Of a DNA stretch of 64,000 nt, positions 24,162 through 33,161 are shown piece by piece (position 1 is the first letter of the stretch; each line of letters starts with the position of its first letter). Source of the stretch: CAKVLS01 sp045534265 (GTDB lineage: Bacteria > Bacillota > Clostridia > Christensenellales > UBA1242). The stretch spans positions 1 through 64,000 of the forward strand of contig JAZSJH010000002.1 of NCBI GenBank assembly GCA_045534265.1. Direction: 5' to 3'. Under the pieces are notes generated by a model. It did not search any database. It was not told the DNA's origin and worked only from the letters and a program-made list of their open reading frames with translations. A program made the translations under genes and the position numbers.

Positions 24162-25577
24162 TTATTCAACAATGTGTACTTTAATAAGGTTTGTCTTGCC
24201 CATGTTGTTTACTGGTACACCAGATGTAATGATTATTGTTTCGCCTGGTTTTGCAACCTTTAATTCTTTTGCTATATCATTAGCTCTTTGGAACATATCA
24301 TCAGTGTCTTCCAAAGTTTCGCAAAGAACAGGAGTGATACCCCAGCAAATTGACATTTTGTGTACAACGGCAGGTGTATTTGTTATTGCTACAATGCTTG
24401 CTTGTGGACGGAAACTAGAAATTGCTTTTGCACTATTTCCTTCGTGTGAAAAACAAAGTATAGCCTTTGCTCCAAGAGCGTTTGCGGTAGCAACTGCCGA
24501 AAATGCAATTGCATTACGAGTGTTGTATTTTGGAAGTTTCTTAGAAGAAAATTCTTTGCCATAGTCGATAACTTTTTCAGTAGCCTTTGCAATATTTGCC
24601 ATAGCGGTTACTGCTTCTACTGGATATAGTCCGCTTGCAGTTTCGCCAGATAGCATAGTTGCTGATGTATTGTCATAAATTGCGTTTGCAACGTCAGTTG
24701 TTTCGGCTCTGGTTGGACGGCGTTTTTCTATCATTGACTCTAGCATCTCTGTCGCAACGATAATGTATTTAGAACGGCTAACAGTTTTGCTTATCATCAT
24801 TTTTTGGATAGAAGGGATTTGTTCCATAGGAACTTCAGATCCCATATCGCCACGGGCAACCATAATGCCGTCTGACACTTCAATAATGCTATCTAAGTTT
24901 TTGATTCCTTCTAAGCTTTCGATTTTTGAAACGATATCAATTTTGTCAGCACCTAGTTTATGCAAATATTTTCTAACAGCCAATATATCATCTGCCTTGT
25001 TAACAAAAGAACAAGCAATAATCTCAAGATTGTTTTTTGCTGCAAATGCAATATGTGTTTTGTCAATATCACTAAGGTATGGAACATCAAGTGGAACGTG
25101 TGGTAGGGCGATACTCTTGTTATTAGACAATACTCCGCCAGTTACAATTTTGCAAACAATATCAGTAGCAGTTACTTGCATAACCTTAAGGTCCAAAAGA
25201 CCGTTGTTAGCTAAGATATGCATGCCTTTTTTGGCAAGCTTAACAAGCTTTGGAAATCTTAAAGATACAGCTGTTTCATCACCTTTGATTTTGCGTGATG
25301 TAAAGATAAAAGTCTTACCTTTTTTCAAAGTAACTTTTCCGTCTTTGAATTGACCAATTCTAACTTCAGGACCTCTTGTGTCTAGCATAATAGCGCAAGG
25401 CATATTAAGGTCGGCTCTTACTTGTTTTACAAGGTCAACAATTTCTTGATGGCTTGCTTCATCACCATGGCTCATGTTTAGTCTTGCTACATTCATACCT
25501 GCTTTTAGCATTTGGCACAAAGTTTTGTAATTGTTGCAAGATGGTCCAATGGTACAAACTATTTTTGTTTTTTGCAT
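24162..25577 (-). CDS. pyk: Pyruvate kinase
   Basis: This enzyme converts phosphoenolpyruvate and ADP into pyruvate and ATP, the last step of glycolysis. The sequence opens with TKIVCTIGPSCNN and shows the substrate-binding region RLNMSHGD and the active-site signature IIEVSDGIMVARGDMGSEVP around residue 230. Length (471) is that of the short form, without the extra C-terminal phosphotransferase-like domain found in many Bacillus enzymes. AAGGAAA lies upstream of the ATG. It is monocistronic. Confidence 0.97.
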   Translation of the reverse strand: MQKTKIVCTIGPSCNNYKTLCQMLKAGMNVARLNMSHGDEASHQEIVDLVKQVRADLNMPCAIMLDTRGPEVRIGQFKDGKVTLKKGKTFIFTSRKIKGDETAVSLRFPKLVKLAKKGMHILANNGLLDLKVMQVTATDIVCKIVTGGVLSNNKSIALPHVPLDVPYLSDIDKTHIAFAAKNNLEIIACSFVNKADDILAVRKYLHKLGADKIDIVSKIESLEGIKNLDSIIEVSDGIMVARGDMGSEVPMEQIPSIQKMMISKTVSRSKYIIVATEMLESMIEKRRPTRAETTDVANAIYDNTSATMLSGETASGLYPVEAVTAMANIAKATEKVIDYGKEFSSKKLPKYNTRNAIAFSAVATANALGAKAILCFSHEGNSAKAISSFRPQASIVAITNTPAVVHKMSICWGITPVLCETLEDTDDMFQRANDIAKELKVAKPGETIIITSGVPVNNMGKTNLIKVHIVE

Positions 25578-25593
25578 AAAATAAATTTCCTTT

Positions 25594-25638
25594 TAGCAGG
25601 CAATACCCTGCCCAAATATTTTTTACAAAGATATTATA
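25594..25638 (-). promoter_or_regulatory. pyk promoter -10 and leader hairpin
   Basis: On the minus strand TATAAT (25633-25638) is the likely -10; no good -35 is seen. The leader contains a small GCAGG/CCTGC hairpin (about 25595-25612) just before the ribosome binding site, which could affect translation. Confidence 0.45.
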
Positions 25639-25701
25639 CATTTATTTTTACATTTTATCTACTAAATAAACCAACTTGCTCAAGAAATCTTACGATTTTA
25701 A

Positions 25702-25730
25702 TTTACAAAAGACCAAAAGGTCGGTATAAT
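25702..25730 (+). promoter_or_regulatory. Promoter of the tetR-yhhN unit
   Basis: TTTACA (25702-25707), 17 bases and TATAAT (25725-25730). The palindrome GACCAAAAGGTC fills the spacer, as expected for autorepression. Confidence 0.8.
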
Positions 25731-25791
25731 AAATAATGTAAAGTTTGGTTGGGGAAACCATTTTTTTATAATATTTACCAACCAATTGGTC
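25711..25791. promoter_or_regulatory. Two TetR operator palindromes
   Basis: GACCAAAAGGTCGG (25711-25724) and AACCAATTGGTCGA (25780-25793) share the pattern RACCAAnnGGTCGR. The first lies between -35 and -10 and the second in the leader. They are probably bound by the regulator encoded at 25816. Confidence 0.65.
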
Positions 25792-25815
25792 GACAATATA
25801 TTTTAGGAGAATAAA

Positions 25816-26814
25816 ATGAAAAAACAACTTATATTCAAAGAAGTTTTGGCTATGCTAAATGCTGGAACCGAATACAAAGCCATTACCCTTGCAGAAGTTG
25901 CCAAAAGATGCAAAATGGGTAAAAGTACTATTTACGAATATTTTACAAGCAAAGACGAGATGATTTATAACGCAATCATTTTCTATATTAACAAGATGCT
26001 AAAATTCTTCTCATCAAGCTTTAAGATTTCTACATTTGAACCATCACTAAAAATCTGGATCAAAGCTATGATGGTTTGTATGAAATCAAACAAATGGATG
26101 TTGCTTCCTTGGACATTTAATTCTTATGCATCATATCTAAATGCAGAAGATAGCGCAAGAGCAAGTGACCTACTTGGTAAGAGCCAAACAATTATCATCA
26201 AACTTCTTACAGCAATTTGTAAAAAAGGTGTTGCCGAAGAATATATCGTTGATGATAGCGAACAATCTATCGAATATGTTTATTACGGTGCAATTGGAAC
26301 TTTAGCAAAATATGTAGGCGAAGATTTTGATTACACAAGCCCACAAGGCGCTTGGCTTATCGACTTAATTACTACTCAACTTATTAAACACTTGTCAACA
26401 GAAGCAAACGAAGTAGCTCCTGCAGAACAAGAAGAAGAGTATGTAGAAGAAACTGAAGAAACAGAAGGCGAAGAAGAAACAACTGACGGCGAAGAAGAGT
26501 ACGCCGAAGAAGAAACAGAAGAATACGCAGAAGACGGCGAGTATGCCGAAGATAGTGAGTATGCTGAAGATGGAGAATACGCCGAAGAAGAATATGCTGA
26601 TGGCGAGTATGCAGAAGAAGAATACTCTGACGAAAATTACGAAACTGACGAATACGCCGGAGAATATGAAGACGGAGAGTACGAAAATGATGAATACGCT
26701 GGTGAGTACGAAGACAACGGCGAGTATGCAGAAGGCGATTATTCAACAGATGGCTATCAATATGAATATGCTGATGGCGAAGAAGAAGCTGGTCCTGAAG
26801 ATATAGACTATTAA
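25816..26814 (+). CDS. TetR-family regulator with long acidic EYAE-repeat tail
   Basis: Residues 1-60 form a TetR helix-turn-helix domain (AITLAEVAKRCKMGKSTIYEYFTSKDEMI); residues 60-195 are the helical ligand-binding domain. From about residue 198 to 332 the protein is a tail of Glu, Asp, Tyr, Ala and Gly with irregular repeats of EYAEDGEYAE type, with a strongly negative charge. TetR proteins normally end near residue 200, so this tail is unusual. It might mimic DNA, bind cations, or hold a partner. AGGAGA precedes the ATG. The gene is followed after 41 bases by a YhhN-like gene in the same unit. Confidence 0.85.
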   Translation: MKKQLIFKEVLAMLNAGTEYKAITLAEVAKRCKMGKSTIYEYFTSKDEMIYNAIIFYINKMLKFFSSSFKISTFEPSLKIWIKAMMVCMKSNKWMLLPWTFNSYASYLNAEDSARASDLLGKSQTIIIKLLTAICKKGVAEEYIVDDSEQSIEYVYYGAIGTLAKYVGEDFDYTSPQGAWLIDLITTQLIKHLSTEANEVAPAEQEEEYVEETEETEGEEETTDGEEEYAEEETEEYAEDGEYAEDSEYAEDGEYAEEEYADGEYAEEEYSDENYETDEYAGEYEDGEYENDEYAGEYEDNGEYAEGDYSTDGYQYEYADGEEEAGPEDIDY

Positions 26815-26855
26815 TAAATTATAAAAAAGTTAAAGTTTTAAGGGGGGAATAAAAT

Positions 26856-27548
26856 ATGTTAGTTTATTTTGCACTAAGTTTTGCAATTTTGCTTGCAGTC
26901 AATTTTATTGTTTTCTTTAGTCTTGGCAATGGCATTTTGTCTTGTATCTTGAAATTATTTGCAAGTATTGCATTTATTGTTTTGGGTTTGGTTGGTTTTG
27001 CGACAGCAGAAAGTATGACCTATGGTACATCTGTTATTGGAATACTATTTTTAGCGGGCGCAGGATTTGGTCTTGTAGGAGACGGAATCTTAGCTTTACT
27101 AGAAGTTGAACAAAACAAAAACTTTTTGATTATTTTGAGTGGAGAAATTGCATTTGCAATTGGACACATTTTCTATTTTGTAGCGCTTATACTTACAGCA
27201 CCATTTACTTACTGGTCAGTAATTGCTGCCGCAGTACTTACTGCAGGAATATTTGTTGTTGCAATTAAGGCTATGAAATTGAACTTTGGAAAACTTTTGA
27301 TTCCAAGCATTGTATACGCATTTATGCTATGTACAACTATGGTTCAATCTATTGCAGGAGCGATTATGCTTGGTGGTAGTTTGTTTAGCATATTGCTTGC
27401 GGTTGGTTTTGCATTGTTCTTGCTATCAGACCTTGTACTTTCTATGATTTACTTTGGCGGACAAAAAAACAAAATTACAACATCAACAAACTACGCTTTG
27501 TATTATGCAGCACAAATACTAATTATGTTTGCAATATTCTTTATCTAA
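26856..27548 (+). CDS. YhhN/TMEM86-family membrane protein (lysoplasmalogenase-like)
   Basis: The 230-residue integral membrane protein has about eight helices. Motifs are typical of the YhhN family: GLVGDGILAL, EIAFAIGHIFYFVAL, GFALFLLSDLVLS and YYAAQILIMF. Characterised relatives hydrolyse the vinyl ether bond of lysoplasmalogens. Plasmalogens occur in anaerobic Clostridia, so a lipid-turnover role is plausible here. AAGGGGGG precedes the ATG. Co-transcription with the TetR regulator suggests that its expression responds to a lipid or hydrophobic ligand; that is inference. Confidence 0.8.
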   Translation: MLVYFALSFAILLAVNFIVFFSLGNGILSCILKLFASIAFIVLGLVGFATAESMTYGTSVIGILFLAGAGFGLVGDGILALLEVEQNKNFLIILSGEIAFAIGHIFYFVALILTAPFTYWSVIAAAVLTAGIFVVAIKAMKLNFGKLLIPSIVYAFMLCTTMVQSIAGAIMLGGSLFSILLAVGFALFLLSDLVLSMIYFGGQKNKITTSTNYALYYAAQILIMFAIFFI

Positions 27549-27553
27549 AAAAC

Positions 27554-27588
27554 AAAAAGACCGAAAGTTAATATTCGGTCTTTTTTTT
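27554..27588 (+). terminator. Terminator of the tetR-yhhN unit
   Basis: AAAAAGACCGAA (27554-27565), 8-base loop and TTCGGTCTTTTT. Confidence 0.88.
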
Positions 27589-27637
27589 ATATACAATTGT
27601 ATTGTTAAACTATGTTTTCTAACTATTATATAAAAAC

Positions 27638-27673
27638 AAAAAGCATAAGATAAGTTATCCTATGCTTTTTTAT
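27638..27673 (-). terminator. Terminator of the aminopeptidase gene
   Basis: AAAAAGCATAAGATAA pairs with TTATCCTATGCTTTTT with one mismatch. T residues follow on the minus strand. Confidence 0.75.
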
Positions 27674-27680
27674 TTATGCT

Positions 27681-29042
27681 TTATTTTGTATCCATCTTAA
27701 AGAATGCCTTATAACATTTATAAGTTTCCCAAAGGTCAGCCTTGCTGATAACTTCCCAAGGCGAATGCATATTAAGTACAGGTATTCCTGCGTCAATTAC
27801 ATTCATTCCGTATTTTGCCATTAGGTATGCGATAGTTCCACCGCCACCTTCGTCAACTTTTCCCATTTCGGTTGCTTGGTAAGTTACTTTTTCTTTGTCC
27901 AAAACAATTCTTAGTTTTGAGATAAATTCAGGGTTGGCGTCATTTGCCCCAGATTTTCCTCTAGCTCCGGTAAATTTATTAAAGCTAATGCCATGAGCAA
28001 AGTGAGCGTCTGTTGCTGTATTAAATGGAGCAGGGTAGTTAGGGTCAACAGCCGCAGTAACGTCTGCAGATAAACAATTTGAATTATTTAATGCTCTACG
28101 CAATGCAAGTTCGTCATATTGACCACATAGATTCATTATTTCAGCTAGACTATTTTCAAATGACTTACTGCTCATACCAGTAGCGCCTAAGCTGCCAATT
28201 TCTTCTTTGTCTACAAGAAGTACCATAGAAGAGTAGTCTGGCTCGCTTGTTTCAAACAAAGCTTCCAATGCTGCATAAGAACAAGATCTATCATCATGAC
28301 CGTAGCCTAAAATCATAGAGCGGTCAAGACCACAATCTCTTGCCTTGCCTGCAGGCACAATTTCAAGCTCTGCAGAGAAAAAGTCGTCTTCTTCAACATT
28401 TTTTTGTTTGATAAGATTTAGAATAAAGTTTTTGAACTTGCTGTCTTTTGCTTTGGTGTCAGCTACATTTCCAGCGATTAAGTTTAGGTCTTCGCCCTTT
28501 ATTTCTTTTGCTTTGTCTTTGTCAAGATGAGGAAGCAAATCACTGATTACAAAAGATGTTTCTTCGTTTTCGCCAAAAACAACTTCAAGTTTTGAACCAT
28601 CTTTGCGGAAGATAACGCCGTGCATTGCAAGTGGAAGGCAAGTCCATTGATATTTTTTGATTCCACCATAGTAGTGAGTATCTATCATACAAAAACCATT
28701 GCTTTCATAAAGTGGCTTTGCCTTAAGGTCAAGTCTTGGCGAATCTACATGTGAGCCAACGATATTTATACCTTTTTCGATAGGTTGTTTTCCTACAACA
28801 AACAAAAGAAGTGATTTGTCCATGTTGACAGAATAAACTTTGTCGCCTGCTTTTAATTTTGCACCAGTTTCAATCAAATGTTTTAATGACTTAAAGCCAT
28901 TTTTTTCTGCTCTATGAATTGCATATTTTATACATTCTCTTTCGGTTTTGCAATTGCTCAAAAAGTCTTTATAGTTGTTTGAAAAATCTCTTATATCATC
29001 TTTAGTAGATTGTTCGTATTTTTCCCATAAATTAGTGTCCAT
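27681..29042 (-). CDS. M18-family aminopeptidase
   Basis: This zinc-dependent cytosolic aminopeptidase removes N-terminal residues, often acidic ones, from peptides. The M18 signature is clear: GSHVDSPRLDLK with the first metal-binding His and Asp, HYYGGIKKYQW, and later a LVDKEEIGSLGATGM segment with the catalytic Glu pair. The last metal ligand lies in LNMHSPWEV near the C-terminus. The ATG at 29042 is chosen for its AAGGGGG ribosome binding site; a longer in-frame start at 29096 has none. Length (453) is normal. It is monocistronic. Confidence 0.93.
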   Translation of the reverse strand: MDTNLWEKYEQSTKDDIRDFSNNYKDFLSNCKTERECIKYAIHRAEKNGFKSLKHLIETGAKLKAGDKVYSVNMDKSLLLFVVGKQPIEKGINIVGSHVDSPRLDLKAKPLYESNGFCMIDTHYYGGIKKYQWTCLPLAMHGVIFRKDGSKLEVVFGENEETSFVISDLLPHLDKDKAKEIKGEDLNLIAGNVADTKAKDSKFKNFILNLIKQKNVEEDDFFSAELEIVPAGKARDCGLDRSMILGYGHDDRSCSYAALEALFETSEPDYSSMVLLVDKEEIGSLGATGMSSKSFENSLAEIMNLCGQYDELALRRALNNSNCLSADVTAAVDPNYPAPFNTATDAHFAHGISFNKFTGARGKSGANDANPEFISKLRIVLDKEKVTYQATEMGKVDEGGGGTIAYLMAKYGMNVIDAGIPVLNMHSPWEVISKADLWETYKCYKAFFKMDTK

Positions 29043-29260
29043 AATTATCCCCCTTTGTTTTATATAGGTATTATAATGCAAATATGATTTTTTCAAAAGT
29101 GTTTTTGTGTCGATTTTTCAAAATATTTTTTTATTCTAAGTTTCAAAAACAAAACAAAAAAAAGATGTAAAAACAACACTTAATCAAGAACAGAAAAAGC
29201 CTTTTTAAGGGGTAAAAAATGTCGAAAAACGCCTAAAATAAGGCATTTTTTACAGATATA

Positions 29261-29289
29261 TTGACAATAGCCGTAATATATAGTAAAAT
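29261..29289 (+). promoter_or_regulatory. Consensus promoter
   Basis: TTGACA (29261-29266), 17 bases and TAAAAT (29284-29289), 35 bases before the lipoprotein start. The rest of 29043-29260 is AT-rich with only a weak GCCT/AGGC hairpin near 29231-29244. Confidence 0.8.
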
Positions 29290-29324
29290 ACTTCTGAATA
29301 TATAGTTTGTATATAGGAGGGAAT

Positions 29325-30740
29325 ATGAAAAAATTAACAAAAGGACTTTTAGCTGGTCTTATGGTTGTTCCTATGGCGGGCATTTTGGCGGCTTGTGATG
29401 GCGGCGAAACTATTAACCTAAAAGATGCGACAATCAGCTTAAGTTATACAGAAACAGCTTATGATGGTACTGCAAAATGTCCAGAAGTGACAATCACTTA
29501 CAAAGGTGAAACTATTGACAAAGATGAATACGTTGTTTTGTATGATCAAAACGTAAATGCAGGTACTGCATATGCAATCGTTAGAGCTGCAAAAAATTCT
29601 GACGAACTTGTAGGTAACATAACACTTAACTTTACTATTACAAAATCAAATGCCTATGTTGATACTTACGCAGAACTTATAAACGCAATTACAAATAACA
29701 ACTATAAATCAGTTATTTTAGAAGATGATGTTACAGTTCCATATGGAGCAACTTTATCTATTGCTGCAAATAAAGCTTTGGATTTTGGTGAATATACACT
29801 TGCTAATTACGGAACAATCCATAATAGCGGAACAATCCTAACAACAAAAGATTTTGAAGGCAACGGAAATGTTGTTAATGATGGAGATATTATAGCTAGC
29901 GTATCTACCGTAGATGGAATGCTAGATGCTTTTGAATATTCAAATTATGTAAAACTTGCTCAAGACATCACAAAAGAAGATGGCTACCTTGGAGATATAA
30001 GATTTGTTACAAGACATGATTATAGTTTTACACTAGACCTTAACGGACATATGCTAGAATCAGAACTTGATATTTTCAAATATGAAAAATCAGGTGCTGG
30101 ATATACACACTATCCACACAGCGTTGTTAATATTACAATTACAGACACAAGTATTGCAAGAACAGGTTCTTTAGGAAGCCCAGAATCAGATTATGGTCTA
30201 TATGTTTGGGGAACAAACAATTACCACATAAATATAGTTAACGCAAAAGTTCAAGGAAATTGGGGCGGACTATATACAAATGGTGGTTCTGAAAATGCAA
30301 ACATTATGGCTATAAATTCAAGATTTGTAGGTAACGATACAGGTGTATATGCTGCAGGCAATAACAAATACACTTACACTAATTGTGAATTTAGCGGTGC
30401 AGACGGCTATTATACAAAGAGCGGTACTCATGTGTTCAACAACTGTTCATTCTATGCTACTGGTGAATATGTAGATAGCTCATATTATGGCAATGGCTGC
30501 AATAGCACAGGCTGTGCTCTTAACGTAGACTCTTGCAAAGGCTATATCGAAGTGCTTTCTGTAGAAGTAAATGGCGGATATATGCATTCTGCTAATGGCT
30601 ATGGTATATACGAATTTTCAACAGCTGCTGCTGGCGAAAGTAAAATCACTTACGGCGCTGTAACTGTAAAAGGTGGCGTAATGTACACTACAGAACTTGC
30701 AAACATTCAATCAGATAACAACGCAGTTACTGTACAATAA
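29325..30740 (+). CDS. Lipoprotein with parallel beta-helix-like repeats
   Basis: The 471-residue protein has a lipoprotein signal peptide with the lipobox LAAC (Cys24). An N-terminal beta domain (about 30-110) resembles the small repeats found in bacterial surface proteins (TAYDGTAKCPEVTITYKGE). The remaining part has right-handed beta-helix-like rungs with many Asn and Gly (VNAKVQGNWGGLYTNGG, NSRFVGNDTGVYAAGNN, NCEFSGADGYYTKSGTHVF). It is probably anchored at the outer face of the membrane; polysaccharide binding or cleavage is possible but no catalytic site is visible. AGGAGG fixes the start at 29325. Confidence 0.8.
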   Translation: MKKLTKGLLAGLMVVPMAGILAACDGGETINLKDATISLSYTETAYDGTAKCPEVTITYKGETIDKDEYVVLYDQNVNAGTAYAIVRAAKNSDELVGNITLNFTITKSNAYVDTYAELINAITNNNYKSVILEDDVTVPYGATLSIAANKALDFGEYTLANYGTIHNSGTILTTKDFEGNGNVVNDGDIIASVSTVDGMLDAFEYSNYVKLAQDITKEDGYLGDIRFVTRHDYSFTLDLNGHMLESELDIFKYEKSGAGYTHYPHSVVNITITDTSIARTGSLGSPESDYGLYVWGTNNYHINIVNAKVQGNWGGLYTNGGSENANIMAINSRFVGNDTGVYAAGNNKYTYTNCEFSGADGYYTKSGTHVFNNCSFYATGEYVDSSYYGNGCNSTGCALNVDSCKGYIEVLSVEVNGGYMHSANGYGIYEFSTAAAGESKITYGAVTVKGGVMYTTELANIQSDNNAVTVQ

Positions 30741-30746
30741 CAAACC

Positions 30747-30777
30747 AAAAAGATGCTAAATATTAGCATCTTTTTTT
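30747..30777 (+). terminator. Intrinsic terminator
   Basis: AAAAAGATGCTAA (30747-30759) pairs with TTAGCATCTTTTT (30763-30775), followed by T. Confidence 0.88.
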
Positions 30778-30859
30778 GTTTGCAAATAAAGCTTATTGTA
30801 TCGCAAAAAAGCAGCATTGCAAATTAAAAAGATTTTTTAGAATAACAATACAAATTAAT

Positions 30860-30887
30860 TTGAGCGTGTAAAAAATAATGATAAAAT
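30860..30887 (+). promoter_or_regulatory. Promoter of the DUF2804 gene
   Basis: TTGAGC (30860-30865), 16 bases and TAAAAT (30882-30887). Confidence 0.5.
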
Positions 30888-30911
30888 AATAAAAAAGAAG
30901 GGGGATAAATT

Positions 30912-31943
30912 ATGCAAAACGAAATAACAAAAAATCAAAAACTTTTGGACGAAAAGGGAAACCTTACTCAAAAAGGTTATGCAAAAAGTTTAATTTTGGA
31001 TTATGACAGAAAAGATATCAAGGCGGGCAAACTTCGCATCAAAGAATGGGACTACTACCTTGTATATAATGACAACTATGCTGTTGCCTTAACTATTGCA
31101 GATAATAGTTATATGGGGCTTATGAGCTTGTCGCTTATTGATTTTACAAAGCCTACAGAAACAACCAAGTCAATTATGACATTTATGCCAAAAGGCAAAA
31201 CAAATCTTCCTAAAACAAGCAAAATAGGTGATGTGAGATTTGAAAACAAACAAGGCTTTTTTGAATTTCTAAATGACGGAAAAACAAGAAAGTTATCTGC
31301 CAATTTCAAAAAGTTCAAAGACGGCAAAGATTTGTCAGTTGAATTTGTTTTGACAGATGAACCACAAGATAGTATGGTTATCGCAACACCTTTTAACAAA
31401 GATAAATATTTTTATTACAACCAAAAGATTGTCGGTATGAAGGCAAATGGTTTTGCGAAACTTGGCGACACCGAAATCAAATTTAGTGACGAAGACACCC
31501 AAGCAATACTAGACTGGGGCAGAGGCGTTTGGACTTATAGCAACACTTGGTATTGGGGTGCAGGTTGCGGAACTTGTAATGGACACAAAGTCGGTTTTAA
31601 TATCGGCTATGGTTTCGGCGACACATCTGCCGCTAGCGAAAATATGATTTTCTATGATGGCAAAGCCAACAAAATCGAAAATGTAACATTTAATATTCCA
31701 AAGACTTCAGATGGCAAAGACGACTATATGTCTCCTTGGACATTTACATCAAGTGATGGCAGATTTGAGATGAACTTTACACCAGTTATCGACAGAAAAT
31801 CTTTCACATCAGCCGTTGTTATTTATTCAAACCAACACCAAGTCTTTGGTAAATTTAATGGAACAATGATACTTGATGACGGCACAAAAGTTGAGCTAAA
31901 AGACTTTATGGCGTTTGCCGAAAAAGTAATTAATAAATGGTAG
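30912..31943 (+). CDS. DUF2804 family protein
   Basis: This 343-residue protein is of unknown biochemical role. The family core is clear: LDWGRGVWTYSNTWYWGAG followed by VGFNIGYGFGDTSAASENM. The fold of related proteins is beta-rich and lipocalin-like. There is no signal peptide, so it is probably cytosolic. AAGGGGGA lies before the ATG. The next gene, a DEDDh exonuclease, starts 15 bases after its stop, so both are probably co-transcribed; no functional link is known. Confidence 0.85.
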   Translation: MQNEITKNQKLLDEKGNLTQKGYAKSLILDYDRKDIKAGKLRIKEWDYYLVYNDNYAVALTIADNSYMGLMSLSLIDFTKPTETTKSIMTFMPKGKTNLPKTSKIGDVRFENKQGFFEFLNDGKTRKLSANFKKFKDGKDLSVEFVLTDEPQDSMVIATPFNKDKYFYYNQKIVGMKANGFAKLGDTEIKFSDEDTQAILDWGRGVWTYSNTWYWGAGCGTCNGHKVGFNIGYGFGDTSAASENMIFYDGKANKIENVTFNIPKTSDGKDDYMSPWTFTSSDGRFEMNFTPVIDRKSFTSAVVIYSNQHQVFGKFNGTMILDDGTKVELKDFMAFAEKVINKW

Positions 31944-31958
31944 ACAAAAGGAAAACAA

Positions 31959-32543
31959 ATGAACTATTTATTTTTTGATATAGAATCTATAGATAGGGTG
32001 CATAAGACAATTTGTACTTTCGGTTATGTTTTGACCGATAGCAAATTTAATATCCTGCAAAAAGAAGATATTATAATAAACCCCAACCTTCAAGACAGCG
32101 AACTAGACAAGTGGGCTCTTAACAAAATAGTCAAATACCCCCTAGAAAGGATCAGGACAAACCCGACTTTTGATAAATATTATGATAAGATAAAAAACTT
32201 AATTCAAGATTCCCAAACCATAGTATTTGGTTATGGACTTATCAATGATATAGCTTACGTAAATAGCGAAAGCAAAAGATATAACAAAGAATTAATAATT
32301 GATGATAATGTAAAATTATTTGAAGTGCAAGATGTTTATAAGGAATACAGCGGGGACAAAAATCCAATGTCGCTTAAAAAACTTGCCCAAAACTTAGAAA
32401 TAGATATCTCGCACCTTATCGCCCACAAAAGCAGTGATGACGCAGAGATAACAATGCTGGTTGCAAAAACATTGCTTGCAAAACTTAATATAAAAAGCAA
32501 AGACATTAAAAAACACCTTGCAAATTTAGCGAAATACATATAA
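31959..32543 (+). CDS. DEDDh-type 3'-5' exonuclease
   Basis: The 194-residue protein has the exonuclease fold of DNA polymerase III epsilon and RNase T. Metal-binding acids are Asp and Glu in LFFDIES at the N-terminus, Asp in LINDIAYVN, and the final His and Asp in AHKSSDDAEITML. It is stand-alone, without polymerase or helicase partner domains, so it could act in RNA or DNA trimming. AAGG lies upstream of the ATG. It is in one unit with the DUF2804 gene. Confidence 0.85.
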   Translation: MNYLFFDIESIDRVHKTICTFGYVLTDSKFNILQKEDIIINPNLQDSELDKWALNKIVKYPLERIRTNPTFDKYYDKIKNLIQDSQTIVFGYGLINDIAYVNSESKRYNKELIIDDNVKLFEVQDVYKEYSGDKNPMSLKKLAQNLEIDISHLIAHKSSDDAEITMLVAKTLLAKLNIKSKDIKKHLANLAKYI

Positions 32544-32581
32544 AATATTTTTATAAAAAGATAAGTAATTTTAGACATAAC

Positions 32582-32620
32582 AAAAAAAACTACTAGACAC
32601 TTTGCCTAGTAGTTTTTTTT
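32582..32620. terminator. Bidirectional terminator
   Basis: ACTACTAG/CTAGTAGT stem with runs of eight A and eight T on the two sides. It serves the exonuclease gene and the convergent nrdDG operon. Confidence 0.9.
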
Positions 32621-32650
32621 GTGTGATAGAAATAGTTTTTGTTATATGTT

Positions 32651-33151
32651 TTATTCTTCGTCTGTAGTATGAAGAACGATATAACCTTTGTTTAGAGTTT
32701 GCTTTACATCAATTACTCTTTGGTTAGAGCTACCTTTCCATTTTAGTTTTGGAACTTTTAGCTTTCTTACAAATTCGCCATCAACAAGTACATCTATTTT
32801 GTCAATATTTGGCAAGTTGTTTATTTCTTCCCAAGTAAAGCCAGTGTAAAGCCAGATTGTTTTGTTCGGATACTTTTCTGCTATTTCGCCAATAAAGTTT
32901 GTTACTGTTTCTCTATTGTCGCAAAGGAAAGGATCTCCGCCGCTAAATGTAATACCAGCAACCCAGTCTTTGTCTAGTTCGTCAAAGATTTCTTTTTTGG
33001 CGCTATCATCAAATTTTAGGCCTGAGTTTTTGTCCCAAGTATATGAGTTGTGACAACCATCACAACAGTGGTCACAACCAGCAACCCAAAGAACAACTCT
33101 AAGTCCGTCTCCGTTTACCATATCGTTTTTTGTTATGCTGTAATAATTCAT
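32651..33151 (-). CDS. nrdG: Anaerobic ribonucleotide reductase activating protein
   Basis: This radical SAM enzyme makes the glycyl radical on NrdD. The iron-sulfur motif CX3CX2C is in AGCDHCCDGCHN, near the N-terminus, and TFSGGDPFL is the GGDP-type SAM-binding motif. The ATG at 33151 is chosen because AGGAG, which overlaps the nrdD stop codon, lies just upstream; a longer in-frame start would sit inside nrdD. Length (166) is normal. It is translationally coupled to nrdD. Confidence 0.96.
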   Translation of the reverse strand: MNYYSITKNDMVNGDGLRVVLWVAGCDHCCDGCHNSYTWDKNSGLKFDDSAKKEIFDELDKDWVAGITFSGGDPFLCDNRETVTNFIGEIAEKYPNKTIWLYTGFTWEEINNLPNIDKIDVLVDGEFVRKLKVPKLKWKGSSNQRVIDVKQTLNKGYIVLHTTDEE

Positions 33152-33161
33152 AATACTTCTC

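Noticed and set aside
24172..25353. Long plus-strand frames opposite pyruvate kinase
   Set aside because: They are antisense shadows of a highly conserved gene, without ribosome binding sites.
26500..26780. Repeat tract considered as CRISPR or satellite DNA
   Set aside because: The units are short, irregular and in frame within a protein-coding tail; there are no spacers. No CRISPR array was seen anywhere in the window.
26384..26806. Frames opposite and shifted within the acidic tail of the TetR gene
   Set aside because: They are by-products of the repetitive GAA/GAG/TAT codons; their His/Leu/Arg- and Met/Lys/Thr-rich products have no family features.
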